Source: Bacteroidales bacterium
GTDB taxonomy: Bacteria; Bacteroidota; Bacteroidia; Bacteroidales; UBA10428
Reading direction: 5' to 3'
Assembly (NCBI GenBank): GCA_035299085.1
Contig: DATGXG010000013.1
Location: forward strand, 186,001 to 250,000
Length of the DNA: 64,000 nt
Shown: positions 37,238-45,471 of the stretch, one piece after another
How positions within the stretch are numbered: position 1 is the stretch's first letter
How the letters are laid out: each line of letters begins with the position of its first letter
The notes under the pieces: model-generated
What the model saw: only the letters and a program-made list of their open reading frames with translations
Told to the model about the DNA's origin: nothing
The model's database searches: none
Program-made: the position numbers and the translations under genes

Positions 37238-37918
37238 ATGAAGTTTCTTGTCGTTGAAGGCGTTGACGGATCAGGGAAATCGACCCAGATCAGGTTGTTA
37301 AGGAACTTTCTTGAGCAAACCGGTATCACTTATCAGTACCTTCATTTTCCAAGGACCGAGGAAGGTATCTATGGCGACCTTGTAGCCCGTTTCCTAAGGG
37401 GTGACCTGGGCAGGCTTGATTCCGTAGATCCGTACCTGGTGGCTTTGATCTATGCCGGCGACCGCAATGATGCTGCAACAAAAATCAGGGAATGGCTTGA
37501 CAACAATGTACTTGTGCTGCTTGATCGCTATGTATATTCAAACATTGCGTTCCAATGCGCCAAAATTCAGGATAAGCAAAAACAGGAGGAATTGCGTAAC
37601 TGGATTTTAAACCTTGAGTATAATTACAACAGGATTCCAAAACCGGAAATGAATATTTTGCTGAATGTTCCTTTTTCATTCACCCGTAAACAACTCACAG
37701 GAAACCGGCAGGGGAATGAAAGAGATTACCTTCAGGGCACTAAAGACATTCATGAAGACGATCTTGATTTTCAGCAAAGGGTAAGAGATATGTACATCTG
37801 GCAGGCTGAAACCTGTGATGACCTCAAAATAATTGAGTGCGCTGATGATAAAGGAGTTATGTTGCCTCCTGAAGTCATCTTTAATAAGATCCTGGATTAT
37901 ACAGGTTTGAAAAAATAA
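37238..37918 (+). CDS. tmk: Thymidylate kinase (dTMP kinase)
   Basis: From the ATG at 37238 the protein is 226 residues. The P-loop is FLVVEGVDGSGKSTQ, the DR(Y/F) nucleoside motif is LLDRYVYSNIAFQ, and the lid region follows LLNVPFSFTRKQL. It phosphorylates dTMP to dTDP. The open frame begins at a TTG at 37211, but the ATG gives the standard N-terminus. The DoxX-type gene starts 5 bp after the stop, so the pair is likely co-transcribed. Confidence 0.9.
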   Translation: MKFLVVEGVDGSGKSTQIRLLRNFLEQTGITYQYLHFPRTEEGIYGDLVARFLRGDLGRLDSVDPYLVALIYAGDRNDAATKIREWLDNNVLVLLDRYVYSNIAFQCAKIQDKQKQEELRNWILNLEYNYNRIPKPEMNILLNVPFSFTRKQLTGNRQGNERDYLQGTKDIHEDDLDFQQRVRDMYIWQAETCDDLKIIECADDKGVMLPPEVIFNKILDYTGLKK

Positions 37919-37923
37919 TAACC

Positions 37924-39153
37924 ATGAAGTTCATTATTAATCTTTCACGCATACTGGCCGGACTTGTTTTCGTTTTCAGCGGGTTCGTGAAAGCCATTGA
38001 TCCGATGGGGTCGGCCATAAAATTTGAAGAATATTTTATGGCTTTTCATACTGAGTTTTTTGTATTCCTGGCTCTTCCCCTTGCCATTCTTCTAAGTGCT
38101 TTTGAATTAATGATAGGGTTAAATCTGCTGGCACGAATAAGAATGAGGTTTACCGCCTGGCTCCTGCTTCTGTTCATGACCTTTTTCCTCGTGCTTACAT
38201 TTATTCTGGCCCTTGGAAACCCGGTAAGCGACTGCGGATGCTTCGGCGATGCCATTAAATTAACCAACTGGCAGACTTTCGGTAAAAATGTTATTATCTA
38301 TATTCCGGCACTGATCGTGTTTTTTAACCGGAAAAACTACAAAACAGTCGCAATACCCTTTACAGAATGGTACCTCACCGGTGTGAATTTTATATTTCCT
38401 GTTCTGATTTCGATTTTCTCGCTGATCCATCAGCCGGTTATCGATTTTCGGCCATACAAGCCCGGTGTGAATATAACTGAAAGTATGACTTTGCCTGAGA
38501 ATGCCCCTGTTGATCAATACAAGACCATTTTTATCTATGAACGTAATGGCGAAAAGAAAGAGTTTGGTGAAAACAATATACCCTGGCAGGATTCAACCTG
38601 GAAATGGGTCGAAACTCGCCAAACGTTGATAAGCAAAGGAGCCGTTGCTCCCATCCATGATTTTTCAATTACACGCCTGAGAGGCGAAGATATAACTGAC
38701 AGTGTCCTTAACGATGAGGGATATACCTTTCTTATTATATCCCATGAAATTGAAAAAGCAGGGAATAAGCCCATGCTCACGTTGAACAACCTTGCCTCAA
38801 GGGCTAAAGAACTGGGGTATAAAACATTTTGTCTTACTGCCTCAACAACCGATCATGTCGAACAGTTTACGCAGGAATTTAATCCCGCATTTGAGATTTG
38901 TACAACCGACGGAACTACATTAAAAACAATAATCAGGTCGAATCCTGGTTTAATGGTGCTTCATAAAGGAACCATACTTGCAAAATGGAATTATAGGGAT
39001 GCACCTGAACCGCATGAACTGGATAAGGATTTCATGAAAACCCTCCTGCGTCATCAGAATGTTTCATCTGAAACTGCTTCTGTTATGTTCATTATCCTGA
39101 TCGCCGGATTGTTTTATTCACTGTTTTTTATGGTATTTATCCGACGCGAATAA
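37924..39153 (+). CDS. DoxX-family membrane protein with C-terminal thioredoxin-like region (BT_3928-like)
   Basis: Residues 1-130 form a four-helix DoxX/MauE-type membrane domain. A conserved CGCFG (Cys104, Cys106) lies in NPVSDCGCFGD between helices. Another membrane helix is near 152-168. The rest (about 170-380) is soluble, with thioredoxin-fold-like stretches (YTFLIISHEIEKAG, YKTFCLTASTTDHVEQF, GLMVLHKGTILAKWN). A final membrane helix is near 385-405. Bacteroidota keep this protein beside folate/nucleotide genes. A role in envelope redox or oxidative balance is plausible but unproven. Confidence 0.75.
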   Translation: MKFIINLSRILAGLVFVFSGFVKAIDPMGSAIKFEEYFMAFHTEFFVFLALPLAILLSAFELMIGLNLLARIRMRFTAWLLLLFMTFFLVLTFILALGNPVSDCGCFGDAIKLTNWQTFGKNVIIYIPALIVFFNRKNYKTVAIPFTEWYLTGVNFIFPVLISIFSLIHQPVIDFRPYKPGVNITESMTLPENAPVDQYKTIFIYERNGEKKEFGENNIPWQDSTWKWVETRQTLISKGAVAPIHDFSITRLRGEDITDSVLNDEGYTFLIISHEIEKAGNKPMLTLNNLASRAKELGYKTFCLTASTTDHVEQFTQEFNPAFEICTTDGTTLKTIIRSNPGLMVLHKGTILAKWNYRDAPEPHELDKDFMKTLLRHQNVSSETASVMFIILIAGLFYSLFFMVFIRRE

Positions 39154-39257
39154 ATGACCCGGTGATATTCCTCACCTTTCCCTAACTTTTAACATTATTG
39201 ATTTTTTGGTTTCGAAAAAATACCTCAATTTTATCCTACTTATTATATAGGATATAT

Positions 39258-39848
39258 ATGATTAAAAAGGATTTATTATTTGTAGTGATTTCATTTGTAT
39301 TTATGCTGACATGCAATGAATTAGTCATGTCGCAGAAGAAAGTGGAATTAATCCCCTCGCAAAGCCAGATCACTCTGAAAGGGTCTTCAAACCTGCATGA
39401 GTGGGAAGAAAGTGTCGGGAAATTCAATGTAGTGATGAATCTCCGGTTTAAGGAAAAGGAGGTTGATGGCATTGATAAGGTAAGCGTTAACATGGATTCG
39501 AAATCAATTGTAAGTGAGAATTCGATCATGACGAATAAAACGCACGATGCCTTAAATGTTGAAAAGTATCCGCGAATTGACTTTCAGCTGGTTTCAGTTA
39601 ACAACTTGTCTTCAGGAAACGGTAAATTTTCAGGTACCATAACAGGAGATATTACGCTGAGCGGAGTTACAAAGAGAATTTCACTGCCCTTTACAGGTTC
39701 ACACTCAGGAGACCGTATTTCGGTGAAAGGAACGAAACAGCTGAACATGACTGATTTCAATATCAAGCCTCCGACAGCCATGATGGGAACATTGAAAACA
39801 GCCAATGAAGTAACCGTTTCGTTTGATCTGAATTTCCAGGTTTCCTGA
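39258..39848 (+). CDS. Exported YceI-family protein
   Basis: The start at 39258 (MIKKDLLFVVISFVFMLTC) gives a signal sequence; an upstream in-frame ATG at 39198 does not. The mature 175 residues are a YceI lipocalin-like barrel: SSNLHEWEESVGKFNVVMNL, then MTNKTHDALNVEKYPRIDFQ, then FSGTITGDITLSGVTKRISL. YceI proteins bind long amphipathic (isoprenoid or fatty) molecules in the periplasm. It is the first of a same-strand set with a porin-like protein, a second YceI-like protein and an Rrf2 regulator. Confidence 0.9.
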   Translation: MIKKDLLFVVISFVFMLTCNELVMSQKKVELIPSQSQITLKGSSNLHEWEESVGKFNVVMNLRFKEKEVDGIDKVSVNMDSKSIVSENSIMTNKTHDALNVEKYPRIDFQLVSVNNLSSGNGKFSGTITGDITLSGVTKRISLPFTGSHSGDRISVKGTKQLNMTDFNIKPPTAMMGTLKTANEVTVSFDLNFQVS

Positions 39849-39886
39849 TTTATCGATTATGAAAATGCAGACTATTAATAATTAAA

Positions 39887-41125
39887 ATGACGACAATGAA
39901 AAACAGAGTAATACTATTATTTATGGCCATGGCTTTATCAGTGGCGGCTTTCGGACAATTTGAACAGGATCAGTTGAAGAAAGAGGATTTCCAGGATCTT
40001 AAAGTCAAGGTTGGAGGTGATTTTGCCATGCAATACCAGATGTTGAATCATCATGCGGATTCAACCTTAATTCCTCTTGGTAAAGGTTTTAACCTTCCTA
40101 CAGCCAACTTTAATATTGATGCCTTTCTCGCACCCGGTATCCAGGTTAATCTTGCAACCTACCTGTCATCACGTCACCATAACGAAGCATGGGTAAAAGG
40201 CGGTTACCTCGTTCTGGATGAACTTCCTTTTCTCAACTCTCCTGCAATCGACCGTTTGATGGAGCATCTTACCCTGAAGGTCGGTGATATGGAAATTAAC
40301 TACGGCGATGCTCATTTCAGGCGTACGGATAATGGACATGCCATTTCGAACCCTTTTGTAGGCAACTATATTCTCGATGCATTCAGCACCCAGGTTGCTG
40401 TTGAAGCCATGTACAGGAACAACGGCTGGTTATTAATGGGCGCTGTATCAAATGGCGCTTTGAAACCATCGCTTGTGGGGTACAATGCAGCTACTAAAAC
40501 GTACACACCTTATGATACCCACAAGGAACTTGCATTCTACTGGAAAGCAGGATACGACAAACAGCTTAGTGATGACCTGAGATTGCGTCTGACGCTTTCG
40601 GGTTACCACAGTCCCAAAAACCACTCAGGAGCTCTATACAACAGCGACAGGGCTGGTTCAAGATACTACCTTGTAATGAACACTGCCAATAATGATCCGG
40701 GTGATGTGGATATTACCAAAAATCATCTTTCAGGTAATTTCGGACCGGGCACCGTAACAAAAGACAATTCGTATATGGCAAACCTCTTTACAAAATATAA
40801 AGGTCTTGAAGTTTTCGGAACCTGGGAATCGTTCAAAGGAAACCTGATGAACAAATCCAACAGTGAATTCAATCAGTTTGCCATTGAAGGACTCTACAGA
40901 TTCGGTAAAGAAGAACAGTTTTATGCAGGAGCAAGATATAATACGGTTAACAACAATCTTGACCAGTCGGTTAACCGTGTTCAGGTAGCAGCAGGATGGT
41001 ACATGCTCAAGCAGGTTATGATGAAGCTTGAATATGTAAAGCAGGATTATAACAAATTTACGGCACTTTACGGTGAAGATGCCGGTTTTGACGGCTTCAT
41101 GTTTGAAGCAGCAATTTCTTTCTGA
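39887..41125 (+). CDS. Outer-membrane porin-like beta-barrel protein
   Basis: The 412-residue protein has a signal peptide (VILLFMAMALSVAAFGQ). The mature chain alternates polar and hydrophobic residues in long strands rich in Tyr, Phe, Asn and Gly (ADFNIDAF-type and LEVFGTWESFKG), and ends in GFMFEAAISF with a terminal Phe, the outer-membrane barrel signature. It has no TonB plug or box. It lies between two YceI-type genes, so it may let in the compound they carry. Confidence 0.75.
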   Translation: MTTMKNRVILLFMAMALSVAAFGQFEQDQLKKEDFQDLKVKVGGDFAMQYQMLNHHADSTLIPLGKGFNLPTANFNIDAFLAPGIQVNLATYLSSRHHNEAWVKGGYLVLDELPFLNSPAIDRLMEHLTLKVGDMEINYGDAHFRRTDNGHAISNPFVGNYILDAFSTQVAVEAMYRNNGWLLMGAVSNGALKPSLVGYNAATKTYTPYDTHKELAFYWKAGYDKQLSDDLRLRLTLSGYHSPKNHSGALYNSDRAGSRYYLVMNTANNDPGDVDITKNHLSGNFGPGTVTKDNSYMANLFTKYKGLEVFGTWESFKGNLMNKSNSEFNQFAIEGLYRFGKEEQFYAGARYNTVNNNLDQSVNRVQVAAGWYMLKQVMMKLEYVKQDYNKFTALYGEDAGFDGFMFEAAISF

Positions 41126-41136
41126 TAAACTATAAA

Positions 41137-41748
41137 ATGTTTGGTTTTACCTTTCATAGCAAATTGGTGTTGTTGACAGGGCTGCTTATGTTTACTGCAA
41201 CTGGGGCTTACAACCAGCCCCTTGCAGTAAACAGGGCAGCCAACTGCCAAAACTACCTGTTTATTAGCGGTGAATCGAACGTAAATCAGTTTACCTTTTC
41301 ATATAATGCTTCAGAGAATAATGAAAAGGAAAAAGTAAAGCAGGCAAACGAAAGCATCCAGATTCACATACCCATCAGACAGTTTGAAGCAAGCAATCCA
41401 ATGATGTATAAAGATTTTCTTGAGCTGATGCATGAGTCTGAATTTCCAATAATTACTGTATCCTTCCCTGTTAAAACCCTTCAGAATCTCTCAGATACTC
41501 AGCGGGGATGTCCCGAAGTGAGCATTTCAATTGCCGGAGTAACCCGCAAATACAATATCAACTGTTCAGCCGCCCGATGCGATCAGAATATTTTTCTCCG
41601 TGGCAACCAGGTTATCAGGCTTAGTGATTTTAAACTGAAACCTCCCGCAAAATTATTGGGATTAGTTAAGGTTAATAATGAGATCAATGTAGACTTTGGT
41701 TTTATTATTACATTTACCGATGAAAATTCAATCTCAGCAAAGCTGTGA
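41137..41748 (+). CDS. Second YceI-like exported protein
   Basis: The 203-residue protein has a signal peptide (KLVLLTGLLMFTATGAY). A YceI-type domain follows: NVNQFTFSY, then FLELMHESEFPIITVSFPV and LRGNQVIRLSDFKLKPPAKL. It shares the LSDFKLKPP/MTDFNIKPP motif with the YceI protein at 39258 but diverges widely elsewhere, and it has four cysteines the first lacks. It starts 11 bp after the porin stop, and its own stop overlaps the rrf2 start. Confidence 0.75.
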   Translation: MFGFTFHSKLVLLTGLLMFTATGAYNQPLAVNRAANCQNYLFISGESNVNQFTFSYNASENNEKEKVKQANESIQIHIPIRQFEASNPMMYKDFLELMHESEFPIITVSFPVKTLQNLSDTQRGCPEVSISIAGVTRKYNINCSAARCDQNIFLRGNQVIRLSDFKLKPPAKLLGLVKVNNEINVDFGFIITFTDENSISAKL

Positions 41749-42179
41749 AAATCGGCACCCGAACCCGCTACGGACTCAGAACCATTCTTGAAATTGCCAT
41801 GAGTGATGACTCCGGCGGTGTTTTCCAGAAAGACATCTCGGTTAACCAGGAGATTTCAAATAAATACCTGGATCACATTATTCATGCATTAAAAACAGCA
41901 GGGCTGATTACCAATGTTAAAGGCAAGAAAAGTGGTTACAGGTTGCTTAAAAATCCTTCAGATATTACTGTCTATGATGTTCACCAGGCTTTTGAGCCCA
42001 CCATATGCCTTGTTGAATGCCTGAATGCAAATTACAGCTGTGAACGAAGTAAAAAGTGTCTTGTGCAGGGTGTTTGGAAAGATCTGAACCATGTAATAAT
42101 ATCTTATTTAAGATCGATCACTATTCAGGACCTTGTTACCAAACATGTTTCTTCCGAAGAAATTAGGGCGCTTACCTGA
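41745..42179 (+). CDS. Rrf2-family transcriptional regulator with iron-sulfur cysteines
   Basis: The start is GTG and overlaps the upstream TGA (GTGA). The 144-residue protein has the Rrf2 winged helix (MKIGTRTRYGLRTILEIAM, ISNKYLDHIIHALKTAGLI). Its cysteines Cys88, Cys92, Cys99 and Cys105 (CLVECLNANYSCERSKKC) sit in the position where IscR/NsrR hold an Fe-S cluster. It probably senses oxygen, nitric oxide or redox state and may control this YceI/porin operon itself. The stop overlaps the convergent gene by 8 bp. Confidence 0.9.
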   Translation: MKIGTRTRYGLRTILEIAMSDDSGGVFQKDISVNQEISNKYLDHIIHALKTAGLITNVKGKKSGYRLLKNPSDITVYDVHQAFEPTICLVECLNANYSCERSKKCLVQGVWKDLNHVIISYLRSITIQDLVTKHVSSEEIRALT

Positions 42180-42867
42180 TGGTTAACCCGTTCATATACT
42201 GCGTGAGTTCTCGGAGATCGCCTTCGTTACTAAAATCAGTTCTTTTTTCTTTAATAAATGAGGCAATCTGAGACTTTAACGCTGGGTAAAGGTTTTCAAT
42301 CGATTTTTTACGATATATGACAAAGCCGTCGGTGCTGTTACCAAGGTAATATTCAGTATTTCGAGTGAGAATCAGGTCTTCATTCAAAGTAAGTTTATAT
42401 GACCGACCGGCTCCGCCAATGATATTCGAGTATGAATGAATGGCGCTTGTCGAACTTTTGGTTCCATAGCCGCTCTCCTTACCCGAATCCACAAATTTTA
42501 TGTATTGTTTTACAGCCATTAACGGATCAGCTCCGGCAAGTACCTTCAGATAACCCTTGTCATAATAAAAAGTATCTGTCCCGATCACCACATTTTTTAA
42601 CGACTCCGGATTTCCTACAGAAAGAGTATCATTTTTATAAATAAACTGTACTTCACCCAGAAGAATATTATAATTGAAGCGTGCTGCCGTGTATGTATTG
42701 GTTTTAAAAACAGCTTTGCCATCAAGGAATTCAGAGTATAAATACCTTTTCTGAGGCGGAAAGTAATCAATGATCCTTGTACCGGCTTTTACGGTAATCA
42801 CTTCTTTCGTTTGAGAAAACAAAACAGCACTGAAGAAAGTCAGTAGGAAAAGCAGACAGGATTTCAT
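42172..42867 (-). CDS. Exported protein of unknown function
   Basis: The start at 42867 (MKSCLLFLLTFFSAVLFSQ) gives a signal peptide; an upstream ATG at 42921 adds a hydrophobic stretch. The mature 212 residues are strand-rich (KAGTRIIDYFPPQKRYLYSE, FIYKNDTLSVGN), then helical (ALKSQIASFIKEKRTDF, LRELTQYMNGL). I do not recognise a family. Its 3' end overlaps the rrf2 stop by 8 bp. It is divergent from the membrane protein at 42969. Confidence 0.6.
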   Translation of the reverse strand: MKSCLLFLLTFFSAVLFSQTKEVITVKAGTRIIDYFPPQKRYLYSEFLDGKAVFKTNTYTAARFNYNILLGEVQFIYKNDTLSVGNPESLKNVVIGTDTFYYDKGYLKVLAGADPLMAVKQYIKFVDSGKESGYGTKSSTSAIHSYSNIIGGAGRSYKLTLNEDLILTRNTEYYLGNSTDGFVIYRKKSIENLYPALKSQIASFIKEKRTDFSNEGDLRELTQYMNGLTIR

Positions 42868-42938
42868 GGCGTCAGATTTTGAAAGAAAAGCGAACAGGCA
42901 AACAAATAATAAAATTAACAATAAATCGTAAAATGATT

Positions 42939-42946
42939 AAATTTGA
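42939..42946 (+). promoter_or_regulatory. Putative -7 promoter box (TAAATTTG)
   Basis: This is a full TAnnTTTG match 22 bp before the ATG at 42969, so the mRNA would begin near 42953 and include that ATG. Confidence 0.45.
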
Positions 42947-42968
42947 AAGAATTTAAAACCCTGCTTAT

Positions 42969-43400
42969 ATGGATCCTGAAACTTCGGGCGTAACAATAAA
43001 GCCTGGCAAAACCAAATGGATGATAATGAAACGAAAAATCAGAAAGATTTTTTACTGGTTTTTATTCGTGTTTATCCTGTTCCTGGGAATATTTTTCTAC
43101 TGGAAATATTTTTACACATACAGTGATGGTTACCGTGCCGGCTTATTGCAGAAGTTTTCGCATAAAGGAAGTGTATTTAAAACATACGAAGGAGAATTAA
43201 TTCTCAGCAGTGTTACCGGAAGAAGCGACATTGTTATTGCTTCTGAGAAATTCTTTTTTTCGGTAACCGATAAGAAACTGGCGAACCAGCTGGATACTCT
43301 GCAGGGAAGAAATGTAATCGTTCATTATAAACAAAAGAACGCCGCACTGATCTGGAAGGGCGATACGCCTTATTATGTGGATAGTGTGAAACTCAGATAA
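42969..43400 (+). CDS. Small single-span membrane protein
   Basis: The 143-residue protein has a basic N-terminus (KRKIRKIFYW) and one membrane helix near 28-46 (WFLFVFILFLGIFFYWKYFY). A small outward-facing strand-rich domain follows (GSVFKTYEGELILSSV, ALIWKGDTPYYVDSVKL). ATGs at 43020 and 43026 are alternative starts closer to the helix. Similar small proteins in Bacteroidota are sometimes labelled 6-phosphogluconate dehydrogenase, which this sequence does not support. Its stop overlaps the convergent neighbour by 8 bp. Confidence 0.65.
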   Translation: MDPETSGVTIKPGKTKWMIMKRKIRKIFYWFLFVFILFLGIFFYWKYFYTYSDGYRAGLLQKFSHKGSVFKTYEGELILSSVTGRSDIVIASEKFFFSVTDKKLANQLDTLQGRNVIVHYKQKNAALIWKGDTPYYVDSVKLR

Positions 43401-44013
43401 CCGGCGTTGGATCGTTTTCCTTGATACGTTGACGGCATATTTTTTCAACATTAAAAACATCCTGTATTTCAGAAATATATAATGTATCCGGAACGTACCT
43501 GTCTCCGCCTTTACGGCTTACCATTCTGCCGGTCCGCATACCAAGTGTTATGCTTCCTTTTGCGGGATTGCCGCTTACTTCTATATCGCCCGAAAACTGT
43601 TCCCAGTCAATTGATCTGATTGTACCCCTGAAAAAGTGAACGATTCGTTTCGGTGTACCAACAAAGTATCCTCCCTTTTTAAACATGCCGACTAATCCTC
43701 CAACCATCATTAAAACACCTACAAGGACAAATATTCCAAGAATAATTGAGGGCATTGTTACCGGCTTGAGATTATCGGGACTGGCCACTACTGGCACGTG
43801 ATTTGCTTCAAAATGAACTTCCCTTCCCTGGAACAATGGTCCAAGGAAGGCAATTACAAACAGCGATGTAAAGGCAAGCCAGACAATACCAAATATAAGC
43901 AGGCCGAGGGAGTTTCTTAAAGGTTGAGCCCGCCGGGCTTTCACAGAGAAATCAATTGGTTCATTGCCGATATTGCTGACAAGTGAATCAGGTAGAATGG
44001 GATCTCCGATCAT
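43393..44013 (-). CDS. Membrane protein of unknown function with two helices and PH-like C-terminus
   Basis: The 206-residue protein has membrane helices near 36-60 (LGLLIFGIVWLAFTSLFVI) and 87-110 (IILGIFVLVGVLMMVGGLV). The C-terminal 95 residues form short strands (IVHFFRGTIRSIDWEQFSG, SVKLG-like repeats, and YVPDTLYISEIQDVFNVEK) that may fold like a PH domain. No enzymatic motif is seen. The function is unknown. Confidence 0.6.
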   Translation of the reverse strand: MIGDPILPDSLVSNIGNEPIDFSVKARRAQPLRNSLGLLIFGIVWLAFTSLFVIAFLGPLFQGREVHFEANHVPVVASPDNLKPVTMPSIILGIFVLVGVLMMVGGLVGMFKKGGYFVGTPKRIVHFFRGTIRSIDWEQFSGDIEVSGNPAKGSITLGMRTGRMVSRKGGDRYVPDTLYISEIQDVFNVEKICRQRIKENDPTPVI

Positions 44014-44057
44014 ATGTGTAAGTTTTTTATTTATAAATAAATATACTACTTTTTACA

Positions 44058-44095
44058 GACGAAGCAACTGAGTCATGCTGAGCGGAGTGTGACTG
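44058..44095. repeat. Fragment of a dispersed intergenic repeat
   Basis: The text GACGAAGCAACTGAGTCATG followed by CTGAGCGGAGTGTGAC has GTCA...TGAC ends and shares GACGAAGCAA with the arms of the 200-bp palindromic elements. It lies between two minus-strand genes. It is probably a decayed copy of a related repeat. There is only one example here. Confidence 0.35.
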
Positions 44096-44099
44096 TTGG

Positions 44100-44795
44100 T
44101 TACTCTTTATTGGCCCGATATATACACTGGTCCATTTCACAATACGTACAGGCATACCTTTTAAATTCGGCATCCGTGCCGATTCCAATGATACCGCTTA
44201 CCGATTTTATGGGAATCATCAGTGAGGATTCGGTTAGCGAAACTCCCGAAGTATTTCCTGCCATCAACCTGAACAGCTTTTGTTGTTCATTCACAGGCCA
44301 TTTGCAATAACCGGGACTGAATCGGTTTGTAACTTTCAGATTATCCAGGGCAACGCTGTTTTCGAGTTTCCTGTGCAGGAATTCAGTAATACCCTCCGCC
44401 ATTTCAGAGGCAATGATATCAATAATGTAGCCTTCAAGTGAGTTCCCTTTACCAAGGTGTTTTTTTGAAAATAACTCAGGTTTGTCTCCACATGTCGCAA
44501 TAAAAATAGCAATAGAATCGCACCTTTTGAGAGAGGATGCAATGATATGGTCAATTAAAAGAGTTTCGTTTTCGACTATAATACTATCACCGGTAGCCAG
44601 CATACCATTATCAGAGAGTCCGACTGAAAAACAGGGCATTGCCATGTCTTTGCATTCCCGTATTAATCGGGTGACAAGATCGGTCAGATAGGGTTCTGCT
44701 GCATCCGGCGGCACTCCCAGGATTTTAAGTACCCTCTCCGCGCTGATCGGGATATCATATGGAGAAACCGGCTCTGATGAAGCAAAGACTTTCAC
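44100..44795 (-). CDS. Stand-alone MetH-type cobalamin reactivation (AdoMet-binding) protein
   Basis: The 231-residue protein matches the C-terminal activation domain of cobalamin-dependent methionine synthase. AdoMet binding is shown by RFSPGYCKWPVNEQQKLF (158-175), which lines up with the R...GYPACPDHTEK motif of MetH. Other parts are FIATCGDKPELFS and EGYIIDIIASEMAE. The C-terminus adds a cysteine motif, CxxCxxxxC (Cys216, 219, 224), not found in MetH. The start is GTG, 1 bp after the corrinoid-protein stop. It would return oxidised Co(II) to methyl-Co(III) using AdoMet and an electron donor. Confidence 0.88.
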   Translation of the reverse strand: MKVFASSEPVSPYDIPISAERVLKILGVPPDAAEPYLTDLVTRLIRECKDMAMPCFSVGLSDNGMLATGDSIIVENETLLIDHIIASSLKRCDSIAIFIATCGDKPELFSKKHLGKGNSLEGYIIDIIASEMAEGITEFLHRKLENSVALDNLKVTNRFSPGYCKWPVNEQQKLFRLMAGNTSGVSLTESSLMIPIKSVSGIIGIGTDAEFKRYACTYCEMDQCIYRANKE

Positions 44796-44796
44796 T

Positions 44797-45471
44797 TCAG
44801 GCTGCTATTGTATTCAGGTAACTCACTGCACCCTGGGGATCGCGCGCATAAGCATCGGCACCTACTTCGTGCCGGAAACTTTCATTTACAGGGGCTCCGC
44901 CGATAATTACTTTAATACCGGGATATTTATCCTTAATACCCTGCACAATGGATTTCATGTTCACCATGGTAGTAGTAAGAAGTGCTGATAATCCGATAAC
45001 TGCGTTATCCTTTCCTTCGGCAGCTTTAATGAATTTTTCTGCAGTTACATCCACTCCGAGGTCAATCACTTCCCATCCGGCACCTTCAACGATCATAGCC
45101 ACCAGGTTTTTTCCAATGTCATGCAGATCACCTGCCACAGTGCCAATGATAAAGCGACCCTTTCTTTTTACTTCACCCGATTGAAAAAAAGGCTTAAGGT
45201 GTGCCATTGCGGTATTCATGGCTTTTGCCGAAACCAGCATCTGTGGCACAAATATCTTTTTTTCGGAATATTTCTGCCCTACCCTTTCCATGGCCTTAAT
45301 CAGCGAATCATTCAATATACGTGAAGGCCTGATTCCCATATCCAGGGCCTGTTTTGTGAGTTCATCCGCTCCATCCAGGTCTTTCATGGCTGGTGGATAT
45401 GGAGATGTCTTATTTACTTTTCCCAGTTCAACACATTCTGAAAGTTTCAGAAGCAATTCCTCTTCGTTCAT
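44797..45471 (-). CDS. Corrinoid (B12-binding) methyl-carrier protein
   Basis: The 224-residue protein has the two-part MtaC/MtbC-type layout. A four-helix cap covers residues 1-95 (LTKQALDMGIRPSRILNDSL). The Rossmann B12 domain begins at KGRFIIGTVAGDLHDIGKNL. The lower axial ligand is His117 in DLHDIG (115-120). Ser/Thr contacts are in GLSALLTTTM, and IIGGAPVNESF binds the nucleotide tail. Its ATG overlaps the stop of the homocysteine methyltransferase gene (ATGA), and the reactivation gene follows after 1 bp. It carries methyl groups between two methyltransferases. Confidence 0.95.
   Translation of the reverse strand: MNEEELLLKLSECVELGKVNKTSPYPPAMKDLDGADELTKQALDMGIRPSRILNDSLIKAMERVGQKYSEKKIFVPQMLVSAKAMNTAMAHLKPFFQSGEVKRKGRFIIGTVAGDLHDIGKNLVAMIVEGAGWEVIDLGVDVTAEKFIKAAEGKDNAVIGLSALLTTTMVNMKSIVQGIKDKYPGIKVIIGGAPVNESFRHEVGADAYARDPQGAVSYLNTIAA

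Noticed and set aside
42969-43400. 6-phosphogluconate dehydrogenase
   Set aside because: The protein is only 143 residues with a membrane helix and no nucleotide-binding motif.
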